Origin: Allohahella sp002354735 | GTDB lineage: Bacteria > Pseudomonadota > Gammaproteobacteria > Pseudomonadales > Oleiphilaceae | Assembly: GCF_047946665.1 (NCBI RefSeq) | Contig: NZ_CP172312.1 | Span: 744,001-808,000 of the forward strand | Direction: 5' to 3' | Length of the DNA: 64,000 bases | Shown here: positions 1-8,307 of the stretch, piece by piece | Layout of the letters: every line of letters begins with the position of its first letter | Position numbering within the stretch: position 1 is the stretch's first letter | Made by a program: the position numbers and the translations under genes | Notes under the pieces: generated by a model | What the model was told of the DNA's origin: nothing | What the model saw: the letters and a program-made list of their open reading frames with translations, nothing else | The model's database searches: none

Positions 1-851
1 CAACGCCATCCGGCGTCACGCTTGCAGATATCGACGCAACGCGCCTGCCTAACCTGAAAATGCCCAACGCGGCCGCCTACGCGCCAAATTGGACGCTCGT
101 GCAGAGCTTCTTCAACTTCCCGCGAGTCTGGTTCAGCGGGGCGTACATCGACCGCTACATGCACGCCGATTTAGCCTATCCACACCCGCTCGGTGTAGGC
201 GCTACCCCTGGCACCTATGGCCGGGAAATCGCGACAGCTATTGAAACGGCGTGTTTAAGCCTGCTGCTTGACCATCCTGTCGCACAAAAGACCGCACTGC
301 TCGAAAAGATCGTGCAGTACGCCATCGATATGTGTGGATTTTTCCAGCAGGGCGGCACTTATCACGCTGACGGCGGTCACAACATGGGCCGCAAGCTCGT
401 AATGCTGATCGCTGCGAAAGTTACCGGGCTGACCAAGTTCTCTCAGTGGCTTGACGCCAGCCTGAACAAGTTTCAGGAGGACCAGCAGTGTTTCTTCGTG
501 GATCAAGCCGACGTTGATCTGACCAATAGCGTCAGCTGGAACCCTGACAGCCGCGATATTCCAGACGATGCGTTTCCGTACGTCGCCTCCGATATCGGCC
601 GCGCTGATTGGGGTTTGAGAGATTCAACCGACCCGGCGCGCAACAACAAGCACTTCAACTCGATGTATCGCGGTATCGCCAGCCCTTCAATGACCGGCCT
701 TGCCCTGGCTATTCGCCTGCTTGGCATGGAAGCGCAATGTAACAGTCCCGACCTGCTGGCTTACGTGGACTGGTATCGCAGAACTAATCAATTCGGCACG
801 TTCTCGCGTGACATGTACGAAGCCTATCGCCATATCGGAGCAGTCGCATGA
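1..851 (+). CDS. Tail/receptor protein, C-terminal part (cut by window edge)
   Basis: This is the last 283 codons of the 663-residue protein encoded complete at 51246-53237. The reading frame is open to the left edge, with codons starting at base 3, so an ATG at 60 is internal and not the true start. Its end overlaps the next tail gene by four bases (ATGA). See the complete copy for the domain description. Confidence 0.9.
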   Translation, partial: TPSGVTLADIDATRLPNLKMPNAAAYAPNWTLVQSFFNFPRVWFSGAYIDRYMHADLAYPHPLGVGATPGTYGREIATAIETACLSLLLDHPVAQKTALLEKIVQYAIDMCGFFQQGGTYHADGGHNMGRKLVMLIAAKVTGLTKFSQWLDASLNKFQEDQQCFFVDQADVDLTNSVSWNPDSRDIPDDAFPYVASDIGRADWGLRDSTDPARNNKHFNSMYRGIASPSMTGLALAIRLLGMEAQCNSPDLLAYVDWYRRTNQFGTFSRDMYEAYRHIGAVA

Positions 852-3295
852 GCATTATTAGATTTGGCGACGGCCAGTTTCGTCAGCTTGAGGCGAATGT
901 TCCTGTCGAGGTCACAGACTCGAGCGTCGTCACCGCTGTAACCTATGCGGGTGTAGCGATACCGTTCACCACCAGCGGCACGAAGCATATTGTGCTGAGC
1001 CAGATTCACGGCAATCTGACCTCTGGCACCTATAACCTCGTTGTGACCGAAAACGGCGTGGATGCCACGGCAGCTGTGCCATACGTCCGCACGCACGCTA
1101 TCACCGCACCGACCGGCTCATACGATCCAACGTCACTGTGGGCGCAAATTCGCACCGCTACGGCTGCGTATTTCAAAGTCGCGCCGCTGCCTGTCGGCAA
1201 TTCCTGGGTATCTCCGCATACTGCCTGGACCACAGCAAACGCCCTGCTGCCAGTTGCTAACGTAGTGTCAGGCCCGAATAAGAAGCTGTCGGCTGAAGTG
1301 CTCAATGCAAACGGCTCGGTTGTGGGGTCGTCCTACGACACAGCCTATGTGCCGCAGTCAACCGTTACCGACCTTGTAGCGTCTACGCTCAGTTCAACTC
1401 AGATCAAGCTCAGCTGGACGGCTGCGGCGGGCTTTACCTACAACCCGCGCTATCGTGTTGTCGGTGACGTGACGTGGACGACGCTGCCAGCGGTATCTCG
1501 AGTCGAAGCGGGTCCGCTCACAGCGACCGCAACAGGCCTGACACCAGCTGAAGACTACGAGTTTGACCTGACAGCTAGCGAGGCCAGTTCAAACGCGGCT
1601 ACGGCCACCACAGCGCCAGCATCAGGTATTGTCGACCTGCCTGGCGGCGGCTTCGGCGGCGGCGCAACTTTCAACCTGCCGCTCTACATCGATCACACCG
1701 TCATTACAGGCGTGACCTACAAGGGCTCGGCTGTCACTCATTCAGCTGTACAGGGCACGCTGACGGTCACTATCCCGTCAGGCATCGGCATTGGCACGTA
1801 TGACCTCGTCATTGTCACTCAATCGCAGTCGTTCACCTATCCGGTCGTCTATGTCCAGCTGACGCCGTTTGTGGCCTCGGCAAAGCTCACCACCGTAGCC
1901 GCAGACGGGCGCTATCCTGGGCTGCCGTTCCGTGTGCGCGCTATCCAGGCCTCCGCTCAGGTGGCAATCACTGATCTTGCTGTAACCACGACTGACACGA
2001 CCGCTACGCTGACTTTTACGCCGATAGCGGGCGCAACACAGTATCTGTATCAGCGCGCCGTAGGCACGACCTGGGGCGGCGATACGTACGCCAGCACAGC
2101 GACCGGAACATTCCAGTTTACTGGCCTGTCTACCGGCACGACATACAGCTTCAGAATCTTTGCTGATGGCGTTGTGTCAAACATCGTTGTGAAGGCGACG
2201 ACTGGAACGGGGGGCACTGCGCCGACTGGTAACACCGGCACGGGCACCGAAACAACGCCAGGCGTTGCGCTTGCAAGTCAGCTTACGAGTGTTGGCACGC
2301 CCGGCAGGATAGCAAGCGCCATCGAACCGCAGTGGGATATCCACATGACTGCCGAACGCTTAGCGGTGGGGACCAAAGCCACTGGGTCGAGCCTGGATTC
2401 GTTCTTCTTTGCTGACGAAACCTATGTGTCCGATGCCTTCAAGGTCAAAGGTACGCGGTCGTTTCAGTGCAACTACATCCATTCGCGGGCTTACGACTCG
2501 ATGGGTGGCAATCCCGGCAACAACGAGCATCAGGGCTACCTGCACTGGGGCGGCGGCAAGCATTTCCCGTCAAACAAATACGTCTACGGCGGCGGGTTTA
2601 TCCACGTTCAATTCTCGGTCTACGTCGAGCCGAGCTATCTGTGGCAGACCAACGCGACATACCAGAAGATTTTCCGGATTGGCGGGCGACGAAATGCGAC
2701 GACGCAAGACAATAGCGGCTGGCTGACGCTCGTCGTTAAGCCCGACTCCTCGACCGACTCCATGAAAGTTCTGGTCGATAACGAAATCAACTTCAACGCG
2801 ATGACCGAAGCCGGAAAGAGCAATGCTTATGTGGCGGTTTATCCGGCCGAGCAGGTTTCGACCGGCAGTGATCGGCTCATAAAGGGCCAGTGGAACACGT
2901 TTGAGTTTGCGGTATATCCAGAGCCGAACGGTACAAAGGCGATCTTTAAGCTGTGGAAGTACAACCCTTCAACGCAGTTGATGGAGCGAATTTACACCAA
3001 CACCAACCGAACCGATTTCCTCGTTACCAAAAGCGGTTATTACACCAGCCTCTACATGCTCAACGTCTGGAACTGGAACCGCTACACCCGCGTCGGCACA
3101 ACTGGCGGCAACTTCGCGCAGTCGGGCGGTACGTGGATTCAGACCGCTCCAGGGGCAGGCACGCACAACCTCGCAAGCAATGCCGTCGTGTCTGATCAGC
3201 GCATGTACTTCGATGAAATCAAGATCCACACGAGCCATGCGGATATGAATGAGTTCGATAATTTGGGCGAAAAAGTCATCGGGTGGGCGCGCTAA
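848..3295 (+). CDS. Large tail protein with fibronectin-III-like domains and a lectin/lyase-like C-terminus
   Basis: This 815-residue protein is likely part of the adsorption apparatus. Residues about 1-110 form a beta-rich module ending in a T-H-A-I-T-A-P motif. Two fibronectin-III-like segments follow at about 170-255 and 365-450, both rich in Thr, Ala and Ser. A Gly/Thr linker near 455-470 leads to a roughly 300-residue C-terminal domain rich in aromatic residues and resembling polysaccharide-lyase or concanavalin folds. The start has GGAG 8 bases upstream and overlaps the preceding stop (ATGA). The domain calls rest on composition and pattern only, so the enzymatic role is inference. Confidence 0.75.
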   Translation: MSIIRFGDGQFRQLEANVPVEVTDSSVVTAVTYAGVAIPFTTSGTKHIVLSQIHGNLTSGTYNLVVTENGVDATAAVPYVRTHAITAPTGSYDPTSLWAQIRTATAAYFKVAPLPVGNSWVSPHTAWTTANALLPVANVVSGPNKKLSAEVLNANGSVVGSSYDTAYVPQSTVTDLVASTLSSTQIKLSWTAAAGFTYNPRYRVVGDVTWTTLPAVSRVEAGPLTATATGLTPAEDYEFDLTASEASSNAATATTAPASGIVDLPGGGFGGGATFNLPLYIDHTVITGVTYKGSAVTHSAVQGTLTVTIPSGIGIGTYDLVIVTQSQSFTYPVVYVQLTPFVASAKLTTVAADGRYPGLPFRVRAIQASAQVAITDLAVTTTDTTATLTFTPIAGATQYLYQRAVGTTWGGDTYASTATGTFQFTGLSTGTTYSFRIFADGVVSNIVVKATTGTGGTAPTGNTGTGTETTPGVALASQLTSVGTPGRIASAIEPQWDIHMTAERLAVGTKATGSSLDSFFFADETYVSDAFKVKGTRSFQCNYIHSRAYDSMGGNPGNNEHQGYLHWGGGKHFPSNKYVYGGGFIHVQFSVYVEPSYLWQTNATYQKIFRIGGRRNATTQDNSGWLTLVVKPDSSTDSMKVLVDNEINFNAMTEAGKSNAYVAVYPAEQVSTGSDRLIKGQWNTFEFAVYPEPNGTKAIFKLWKYNPSTQLMERIYTNTNRTDFLVTKSGYYTSLYMLNVWNWNRYTRVGTTGGNFAQSGGTWIQTAPGAGTHNLASNAVVSDQRMYFDEIKIHTSHADMNEFDNLGEKVIGWAR

Positions 3296-4485
3296 TGGCA
3301 ACTTTCGAAGCTGATTTCAGCGTCCTGGCAAACACCACCAGCTACACGAACAGCGATCTGGTCGTTCACGGCAACCCTGCCGCAATCGTTGGTGGCGATC
3401 TGACGCCAAGGGACAAGCCGGCGACGGTCTATATCACGCATCCGGCTGTGCTGGAGTCTTCTGGCAATATCGACATTGATGTCACTGTCGGCTTCAGTAG
3501 CGGCTCTTTCGCACTCTCCAGTGCGGGCGTCGGGCTTTTTGACAAGGATTCGTACAAGGCCTATCTGATTCGAGTCCGCTTTAACGAGGTGACGATCAAG
3601 CAACGCAACGCTGACGGGTCAACGGTGCTGCTGAACGACTTCACCACCACGAGCTATGCGGTAGGCGACGTGCTGCGATTCAGGTTCAACCGCGATCTGG
3701 CTGAGCCTCGAATCCAAAGTTTCCTGAATGGCGCGCTTCTCAAAACGATCACGTCGCCTATTACGGATATTTCGAACTATCGCGCCGGCATTTATGTCAG
3801 CCACGACTCAGCGAGCAACAAAGACGGGTTCCGGACCTTCTCATCTACCGGCCTTGTGCTAGCCACGCCAATGAACATCAAGCTGGTAGGCGCAGGCAAT
3901 GCGGTCACGCAGTACCAGAGGGCGGTCACGGTCGAGCTTGAAGGCATCGATACTGCAGACGTATCTGATGCGGCCTTTGCGGGCTTCCCGGTAACGCCGA
4001 CCGTCGTTGATGCAACGAAGTTTACGTTTGACGTGCCTGGCGATCTCGCAACTGGCAGTTATGGCCTGTTCTTGATGGCTGCCGGCACTGGATACAGCAA
4101 GCTCGTCACATACACGCAGACGCACCAGATTGAGCTGCCAGACGCAGGAACTGCGGTCGATGAAAACTCAGTCATGGCTCAGCTCGGCAACCCGAACAAC
4201 ACCCGTTATCTGCGCCTTGAAAAGCCATCTGCGCTCAGCTGGAAATCGCCATACACAGAATTCGACGCCGAGAACATCATTCTAGATATCCGCGATCTGT
4301 TCACGGCTCCAGTCGATGCAGCTGTGAACTCAACTTACCAGTCAGTCGGCAGCCTTATCGATGACACGGGCGTCGTGACCGATTTCACCATGACGTTTTC
4401 CGTTGAGGCTGAGCCCAACGAAAACAGCTTCTCTCTCATCATTAAGCCGATCTATCAGGCTATCTACAGCACAATTGCGGAGTAG
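3295..4485 (+). CDS. Tail protein, beta-rich, possible receptor-binding component
   Basis: This 396-residue protein starts at the ATG that overlaps the upstream TAA (TAATG); an in-frame ATG at 3283 lies inside the upstream gene. Residues about 1-185 resemble a concanavalin-A-like jelly roll. Residues about 195-320 contain a module (V-T-Q-Y-Q-R-A-V, later T-H-Q-I-E-L-P and V-D-E-N-S) that also occurs in the genes at 848 and 4836. The stop codon is TAG. The tail role comes from context and architecture. Confidence 0.7.
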   Translation: MATFEADFSVLANTTSYTNSDLVVHGNPAAIVGGDLTPRDKPATVYITHPAVLESSGNIDIDVTVGFSSGSFALSSAGVGLFDKDSYKAYLIRVRFNEVTIKQRNADGSTVLLNDFTTTSYAVGDVLRFRFNRDLAEPRIQSFLNGALLKTITSPITDISNYRAGIYVSHDSASNKDGFRTFSSTGLVLATPMNIKLVGAGNAVTQYQRAVTVELEGIDTADVSDAAFAGFPVTPTVVDATKFTFDVPGDLATGSYGLFLMAAGTGYSKLVTYTQTHQIELPDAGTAVDENSVMAQLGNPNNTRYLRLEKPSALSWKSPYTEFDAENIILDIRDLFTAPVDAAVNSTYQSVGSLIDDTGVVTDFTMTFSVEAEPNENSFSLIIKPIYQAIYSTIAE

Positions 4486-4487
4486 TC

Positions 4488-4832
4488 ATGGCGCGCATTC
4501 TCAGTAACGACTCACTGCCGAGCGAGAAGGTGATCCCGGTGAGCATCAAGTTCAACCTGGATCTCGCCGCGCCGACAGGTATTGGCATCATAGACATTAG
4601 CAGCAACGGCTTCCGCATTGACGTGGACGATGGTCCGGCAGGCAGTACCACAATGTTCGAACTGAACGCGAGCGGGTCGAGCGTCTGGACCGTGATCAAA
4701 AATACCACGGACTCTTTCGCGGTCGTCGCCAGCCTCCAGCCAAACAAGCTCTATCAGGTTCGAGCGCATTACATCTTCAACGGCGCGCACTCTCAGTACG
4801 CATTCGCCAACGCCACGACCCTGGGAGCTTAA
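4488..4832 (+). CDS. Small tail-module protein
   Basis: A 114-residue beta-rich protein lies two bases after the previous stop. The C-terminal half (tryptophan near residue 66, then L-Y-Q-V-R-A-H-Y) resembles the last strands of a fibronectin-III-like domain. It has no membrane segment or catalytic motif that I can see. Tight packing between tail genes suggests a structural or fibre-associated role. Confidence 0.65.
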   Translation: MARILSNDSLPSEKVIPVSIKFNLDLAAPTGIGIIDISSNGFRIDVDDGPAGSTTMFELNASGSSVWTVIKNTTDSFAVVASLQPNKLYQVRAHYIFNGAHSQYAFANATTLGA

Positions 4833-4835
4833 TCC

Positions 4836-5909
4836 ATGCCGGCTGTATCCAATATAGGCGCTGCGAACGTCGTCACTCAGTATCAGCAGGCGGTAGATAT
4901 CACCATTACCGATGGTGACGCAAACAACCTGACCACGCTGCTGTTTGCAGGCTTTGACGTGCCATTTACGGTCATCAACTCAACAACTGTCCGCATCAAT
5001 GCCCCAGGCACTGTTAAAGAGGGCTATGAACAGATCGGCGTGCTTGAAGGTGACTTTACTGAGGCGGTTTGCACATTCAACATCACGCACCCGATCAAAG
5101 TGCCGGCTGTCGATACGCTGATCGACGACAACTCTATCCTGACCGGTATCGGTAACACCAAAGGCCGGTATGCAAAGCTGACCCTGCCAAATTCATTCGC
5201 GCTGGACGGTCCTGCACAGATACGCGCAGTTGAGGCCATTCAGAATGCTGACGAGTACATTTCAGCCAAGTTCGGCACAGCCCTCGGCACAACCGAAGCC
5301 GCGACCATAGACGTTCTGAACAATGACGGCACGACGCAGGCCTATACGGTTGATCTGGTCGCGGGATCAAGTGATCCCGGCTCATCGCCAACACTGGTTG
5401 TCTACGGCGGCAGCCCTGCTACGGTCAGCCTCGGCGGTACGTTTACGCCGTCGTTCTCTGCTGTTGATGAGACTGAGGGCGATATCTCGGCCAGAGTGGT
5501 CGTTACGGGCAGCGTGAATACAAACGTGGCTGGCAGCTACGTCCTGAGCTATTCGATCACCAACATTTTCAGCCGAACCTCAACAGCCACGCAGACGGTC
5601 AACGTTACGCAAAACGTCCGCTACGAACTGCGCCTGCTGAAGAGCCTCGATCAGGATGTGCGCGACGTGACCGGCACCTATCCGACAGGCTACGTGTTCT
5701 CTGAAAATGGCAATTTCGGCGCGATTCGACTTGGCCCAGTGTCCCTGGTCGATGGCGAGGTCGTGATCACACAGGACAACGTCGTCACAGGCTCTCTCGC
5801 CTCACTGTTTACAGGCGGCACAACCCTTGTCGGCATTCTCCTACTTGACGATGCCAACAACGTGGCAGCCACACCGACACACATTCCGATCACCTCAGTA
5901 GCCATCTAA
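4836..5909 (+). CDS. Tail protein with shared module and bacterial Ig-like domain
   Basis: A 357-residue protein with GGGAG upstream of its ATG. Residues about 1-130 repeat the module seen in the gene at 3295 (V-T-Q-Y-Q-Q-A-V, T-H-P-I-K-V-P, D-D-N-S-I). Residues about 180-260 look like a DUF5011-type bacterial Ig-like repeat (G-G-T-F-T-P, then N-T-N-V-A-G-S-Y-V-L-S-Y). Such domains are common on phage tail surfaces and bind carbohydrate or extend the fibre. The function is inferred from fold type and position. Confidence 0.7.
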   Translation: MPAVSNIGAANVVTQYQQAVDITITDGDANNLTTLLFAGFDVPFTVINSTTVRINAPGTVKEGYEQIGVLEGDFTEAVCTFNITHPIKVPAVDTLIDDNSILTGIGNTKGRYAKLTLPNSFALDGPAQIRAVEAIQNADEYISAKFGTALGTTEAATIDVLNNDGTTQAYTVDLVAGSSDPGSSPTLVVYGGSPATVSLGGTFTPSFSAVDETEGDISARVVVTGSVNTNVAGSYVLSYSITNIFSRTSTATQTVNVTQNVRYELRLLKSLDQDVRDVTGTYPTGYVFSENGNFGAIRLGPVSLVDGEVVITQDNVVTGSLASLFTGGTTLVGILLLDDANNVAATPTHIPITSVAI

Positions 5910-6806
5910 ATGCCTTTCGTCTCCGAAGCGTTCAAAGCGGCTTTCCAGTTTCTTGAGCGTCCGATTCGCGCTGTGCGCAGTGTGGTTGGGCCGTACGTCT
6001 CGGCCGCCATTCGTGACGGTGACGCCTTCATGGCTCGCCCGATCCGCTATGAGGACTATCTGAACGATTCGACGCCGAATCAGTTTGCGATCCAGGCGTA
6101 TTTTGAGCAACCGACTGACACGATGGTCGAAATGCTGTATCCGGTGGTCATTGCCGGGATCAACGTCACCACGACCATCGAGATCGATTTCGAGCAGTCG
6201 GATCCGACCGCGTTTCTGTCGGTAGACGGCAAGCCATTTGCTCAGGCCACGCAGACGATTCAAAACGGCGGCTTCTTCAGGCTCAAAGTCAGAACATCGA
6301 ACCAGCTGAACAGGCAGGTACAGGTCCGCGTTGTTGTCGGTGGCGTCAGTGCTGTATGGCTGGTATCGACCGGCGTTGAGGGCACAAGCGAGCTCCAGAC
6401 CGGTCTATCGACTCGCCTGGGGCTGTATGCGCGCACTCAGGCGACGCTAACATTCGGCTTCGCGACCAGATCAGATACGCAATACCGCGTGATCGTCGTC
6501 CCTTACGCATCCTCGACGCCTACAGTGGCTCAGGTGCTCGCGGGACAGGCGGGTAATAGTCTGGCTCCGCTGTACGACTCAGGCCTTCAGAACTCAACTG
6601 GCGGGCTTCAGGAGCGCTTCACGGTCAACGTCGCTTCAGGCAGTTATCGGGCCTATATGGTCGTGCTGGATGAGCCGGCCATCCTCGAGTCGGCGAGCGC
6701 CCGGACGGCTTCGGCCGTGACCAATATTATCGGCGCCAGAATTCTGCACATCAGACCCGTCAGGATCGTCAGAAAGCTTCTCAATTTGCACATTCGAAAC
6801 AGGTAA
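5910..6806 (+). CDS. Tail-module protein, unknown function
   Basis: This 298-residue protein begins directly after the previous TAA with no spacer, so it is probably translated by re-initiation. The N-terminus is cationic. The middle (about 65-150) is beta-rich. The C-terminus (about 270-298) has an Arg/His-rich tail ending in repeated I-R and R-K pairs. I recognise no family. Its place just before the terminase genes and after the tail proteins suggests a virion protein. Confidence 0.65.
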   Translation: MPFVSEAFKAAFQFLERPIRAVRSVVGPYVSAAIRDGDAFMARPIRYEDYLNDSTPNQFAIQAYFEQPTDTMVEMLYPVVIAGINVTTTIEIDFEQSDPTAFLSVDGKPFAQATQTIQNGGFFRLKVRTSNQLNRQVQVRVVVGGVSAVWLVSTGVEGTSELQTGLSTRLGLYARTQATLTFGFATRSDTQYRVIVVPYASSTPTVAQVLAGQAGNSLAPLYDSGLQNSTGGLQERFTVNVASGSYRAYMVVLDEPAILESASARTASAVTNIIGARILHIRPVRIVRKLLNLHIRNR

Positions 6807-6810
6807 GCCC

Positions 6811-7110
6811 ATGTCTACCAAAAAAGACCCCTTGACAACTGGTGCAGTGGGCTCAGGCCGCACGAGAGCACACACAGTAAAAACCCAGCGCCTCGACGTG
6901 CATATCAATTTCATTGAGCCAGGCGGCAGCGCCACGATTGTCGGCTCTGCGGATGGCGTCAACTTCGGCCCGTACCTGGGCATTGCGCCGTTTACCGATT
7001 CCGGCGTGATCGGTCTGGACCTAGCTGAAGACACTTCGTTGGCCGTTGAATATACCGGGGTGACCGGGCTCGCCGTGCACGTCCTGCCGTACAGCCTGCG
7101 CCAGATATGA
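6811..7110 (+). CDS. Small virion-module protein
   Basis: A 99-residue protein with AGGTAAG before the ATG. It is beta-rich and small, with a basic N-terminal 25 residues. Its last four bases overlap the small-terminase start. It has no recognisable motif. It may be a decoration or tail-tip component, but this is only positional inference. Confidence 0.6.
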   Translation: MSTKKDPLTTGAVGSGRTRAHTVKTQRLDVHINFIEPGGSATIVGSADGVNFGPYLGIAPFTDSGVIGLDLAEDTSLAVEYTGVTGLAVHVLPYSLRQI

Positions 7111-7631
7111 GCAAGGAATCGAAAGCACGAATCAAGGCCGCTGAAGCGGCTTTTTTTACGTCTCGAAGAAGGCTGGGCGCCACTAATACCGCCAACCTGC
7201 GCTCCATCGTTCAAGAGATTTCGATGGGCGCGCTGAAGGAAGACGTTTCAGCAAAGTACGGATACAAGACCAACCACCCGCACCACTTCCTCAATAACGT
7301 CTGGCGTCAGCCGGAGTTCCAGGAGTGGGTGCGCGCCGTGCAGGACGACATGCAGGAAGTCGTGCAGGCGCAGTACATCAAAGAGCACCACAAGCGCGAC
7401 ATTTTGTCAGAGGTTCAGAAAAAGGAAGAGTTAACCGAGCTGTTCTATGCGCTCAAGGGCCAGGAGAAGTACCGCGACGCCCTGGCGATGGTGCAAGAAC
7501 TGAACAAGATGGAAGGCCACTACGCGCCGACGAAGACGGAAGTCAAAGACACCACGGATACGCTAGACGATGCAGAGCTTGATGCCGCAATTGCCGCAGA
7601 ACTCGCACAGCTTAAACACGTCGCGCACTGA
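7107..7631 (+). CDS. terS: Terminase small subunit
   Basis: A 174-residue protein with the layout of phage small terminases, which recognise the packaging site and recruit the large subunit. A helix-turn-helix-like segment lies at about 30-70 (I-V-Q-E-I-S then K-Y-G-Y-K-T). A long helical oligomerisation region covers 75-140, and an acidic C-terminus begins after a G-H-Y-A-P motif typical of the family. It directly precedes and overlaps the large terminase. The start at 7107 puts a terminator-shaped hairpin inside codons 11-17. A later start at 7224 would lose part of the HTH, so I keep 7107. Confidence 0.8.
   Translation: MSKESKARIKAAEAAFFTSRRRLGATNTANLRSIVQEISMGALKEDVSAKYGYKTNHPHHFLNNVWRQPEFQEWVRAVQDDMQEVVQAQYIKEHHKRDILSEVQKKEELTELFYALKGQEKYRDALAMVQELNKMEGHYAPTKTEVKDTTDTLDDAELDAAIAAELAQLKHVAH
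7137..7157 (+). terminator. Terminator-shaped hairpin inside the small-terminase gene
   Basis: GCCGC and GCGGC arms enclose TGAA and are followed by seven T. This is a textbook intrinsic terminator, but it lies within the 5' end of the small-terminase coding sequence, so it may attenuate transcription from the tail genes into the packaging genes. Confidence 0.6.
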
Positions 7632-8307
7632 GGCCAAACAGCGACTTCTGAAGCTGCTGAAAGAGAAGCAGCGCCGGGAGAGTCAAAACCATATAGCCAC
7701 GGTATTCCCCGAGACAGGCCCTCTACGTCGAGAACTCTACCCGAAGCATATGGAGTTCTTCGAGGCCAGCAAGCTACACAAAGAAATCCTATTTCTTTCG
7801 GCCAACAGGGTCGGGAAGACGGTAGCAGGCGGATACGCCACCTCAGTACACCTAACCGGCGAATATCCGGACTGGTGGCCTGGGCACAAGTTTGAGCATC
7901 CGATTACGGCGCTTGCCGCAGGCGATACCGGCAACACCACTCGCGACATCCTTCAGAACAAACTGCTCGGCAAGTTTGGCGAGGAGGGTACCGGCCTTAT
8001 TCCTGGCGCTCGAATTGCGGGGCTCACTCGCAAGATGGGCATCCCCGAAGCCTACGAAGAGATCAAGGTCAGGCACGTTTCAGGCGGCATCAGCCGGCTT
8101 TGGCTGCGCTCCTATGAGCAAGGCCGAAAGGTGTTTCAGGGCTTTGAAATGGACTGGATATGGCTTGACGAAGAAGTGCCGCAAGAAGTCTACGACGAAG
8201 CACTTGTAAGAACGATGACTACAAACGGCAGAGTCGCCATGACCTACACGCCAATCATGGGTATGACGCCACTCACACTGTCTTTTATTGAGGATGCACA
8301 ACCATGA
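7570..8307 (+). CDS. terL: Terminase large subunit, ATPase half (split gene)
   Basis: A 245-residue protein corresponding to the ATPase domain of the packaging motor. Walker A is S-A-N-R-V-G-K-T at 77-84, Walker B with catalytic Glu is W-I-W-L-D-E at 196-201, and the coupling motif is T-Y-T-P near 225-228. The chain stops at TGA just after the coupling motif, where a normal large terminase continues into its nuclease domain. The nuclease is the next gene, whose ATG overlaps this stop (ATGA) and has GAGG 10 bases upstream. The exact start is uncertain: ATG 7570 and ATG 7582 both overlap the small-terminase gene. Confidence 0.88.
   Translation: MQSLMPQLPQNSHSLNTSRTEAKQRLLKLLKEKQRRESQNHIATVFPETGPLRRELYPKHMEFFEASKLHKEILFLSANRVGKTVAGGYATSVHLTGEYPDWWPGHKFEHPITALAAGDTGNTTRDILQNKLLGKFGEEGTGLIPGARIAGLTRKMGIPEAYEEIKVRHVSGGISRLWLRSYEQGRKVFQGFEMDWIWLDEEVPQEVYDEALVRTMTTNGRVAMTYTPIMGMTPLTLSFIEDAQP

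Noticed and set aside
2050..2563. Minus-strand frames under the tail genes
   Set aside because: Shadows of real genes on the other strand; no ribosome sites, and they recur throughout the morphogenesis module.
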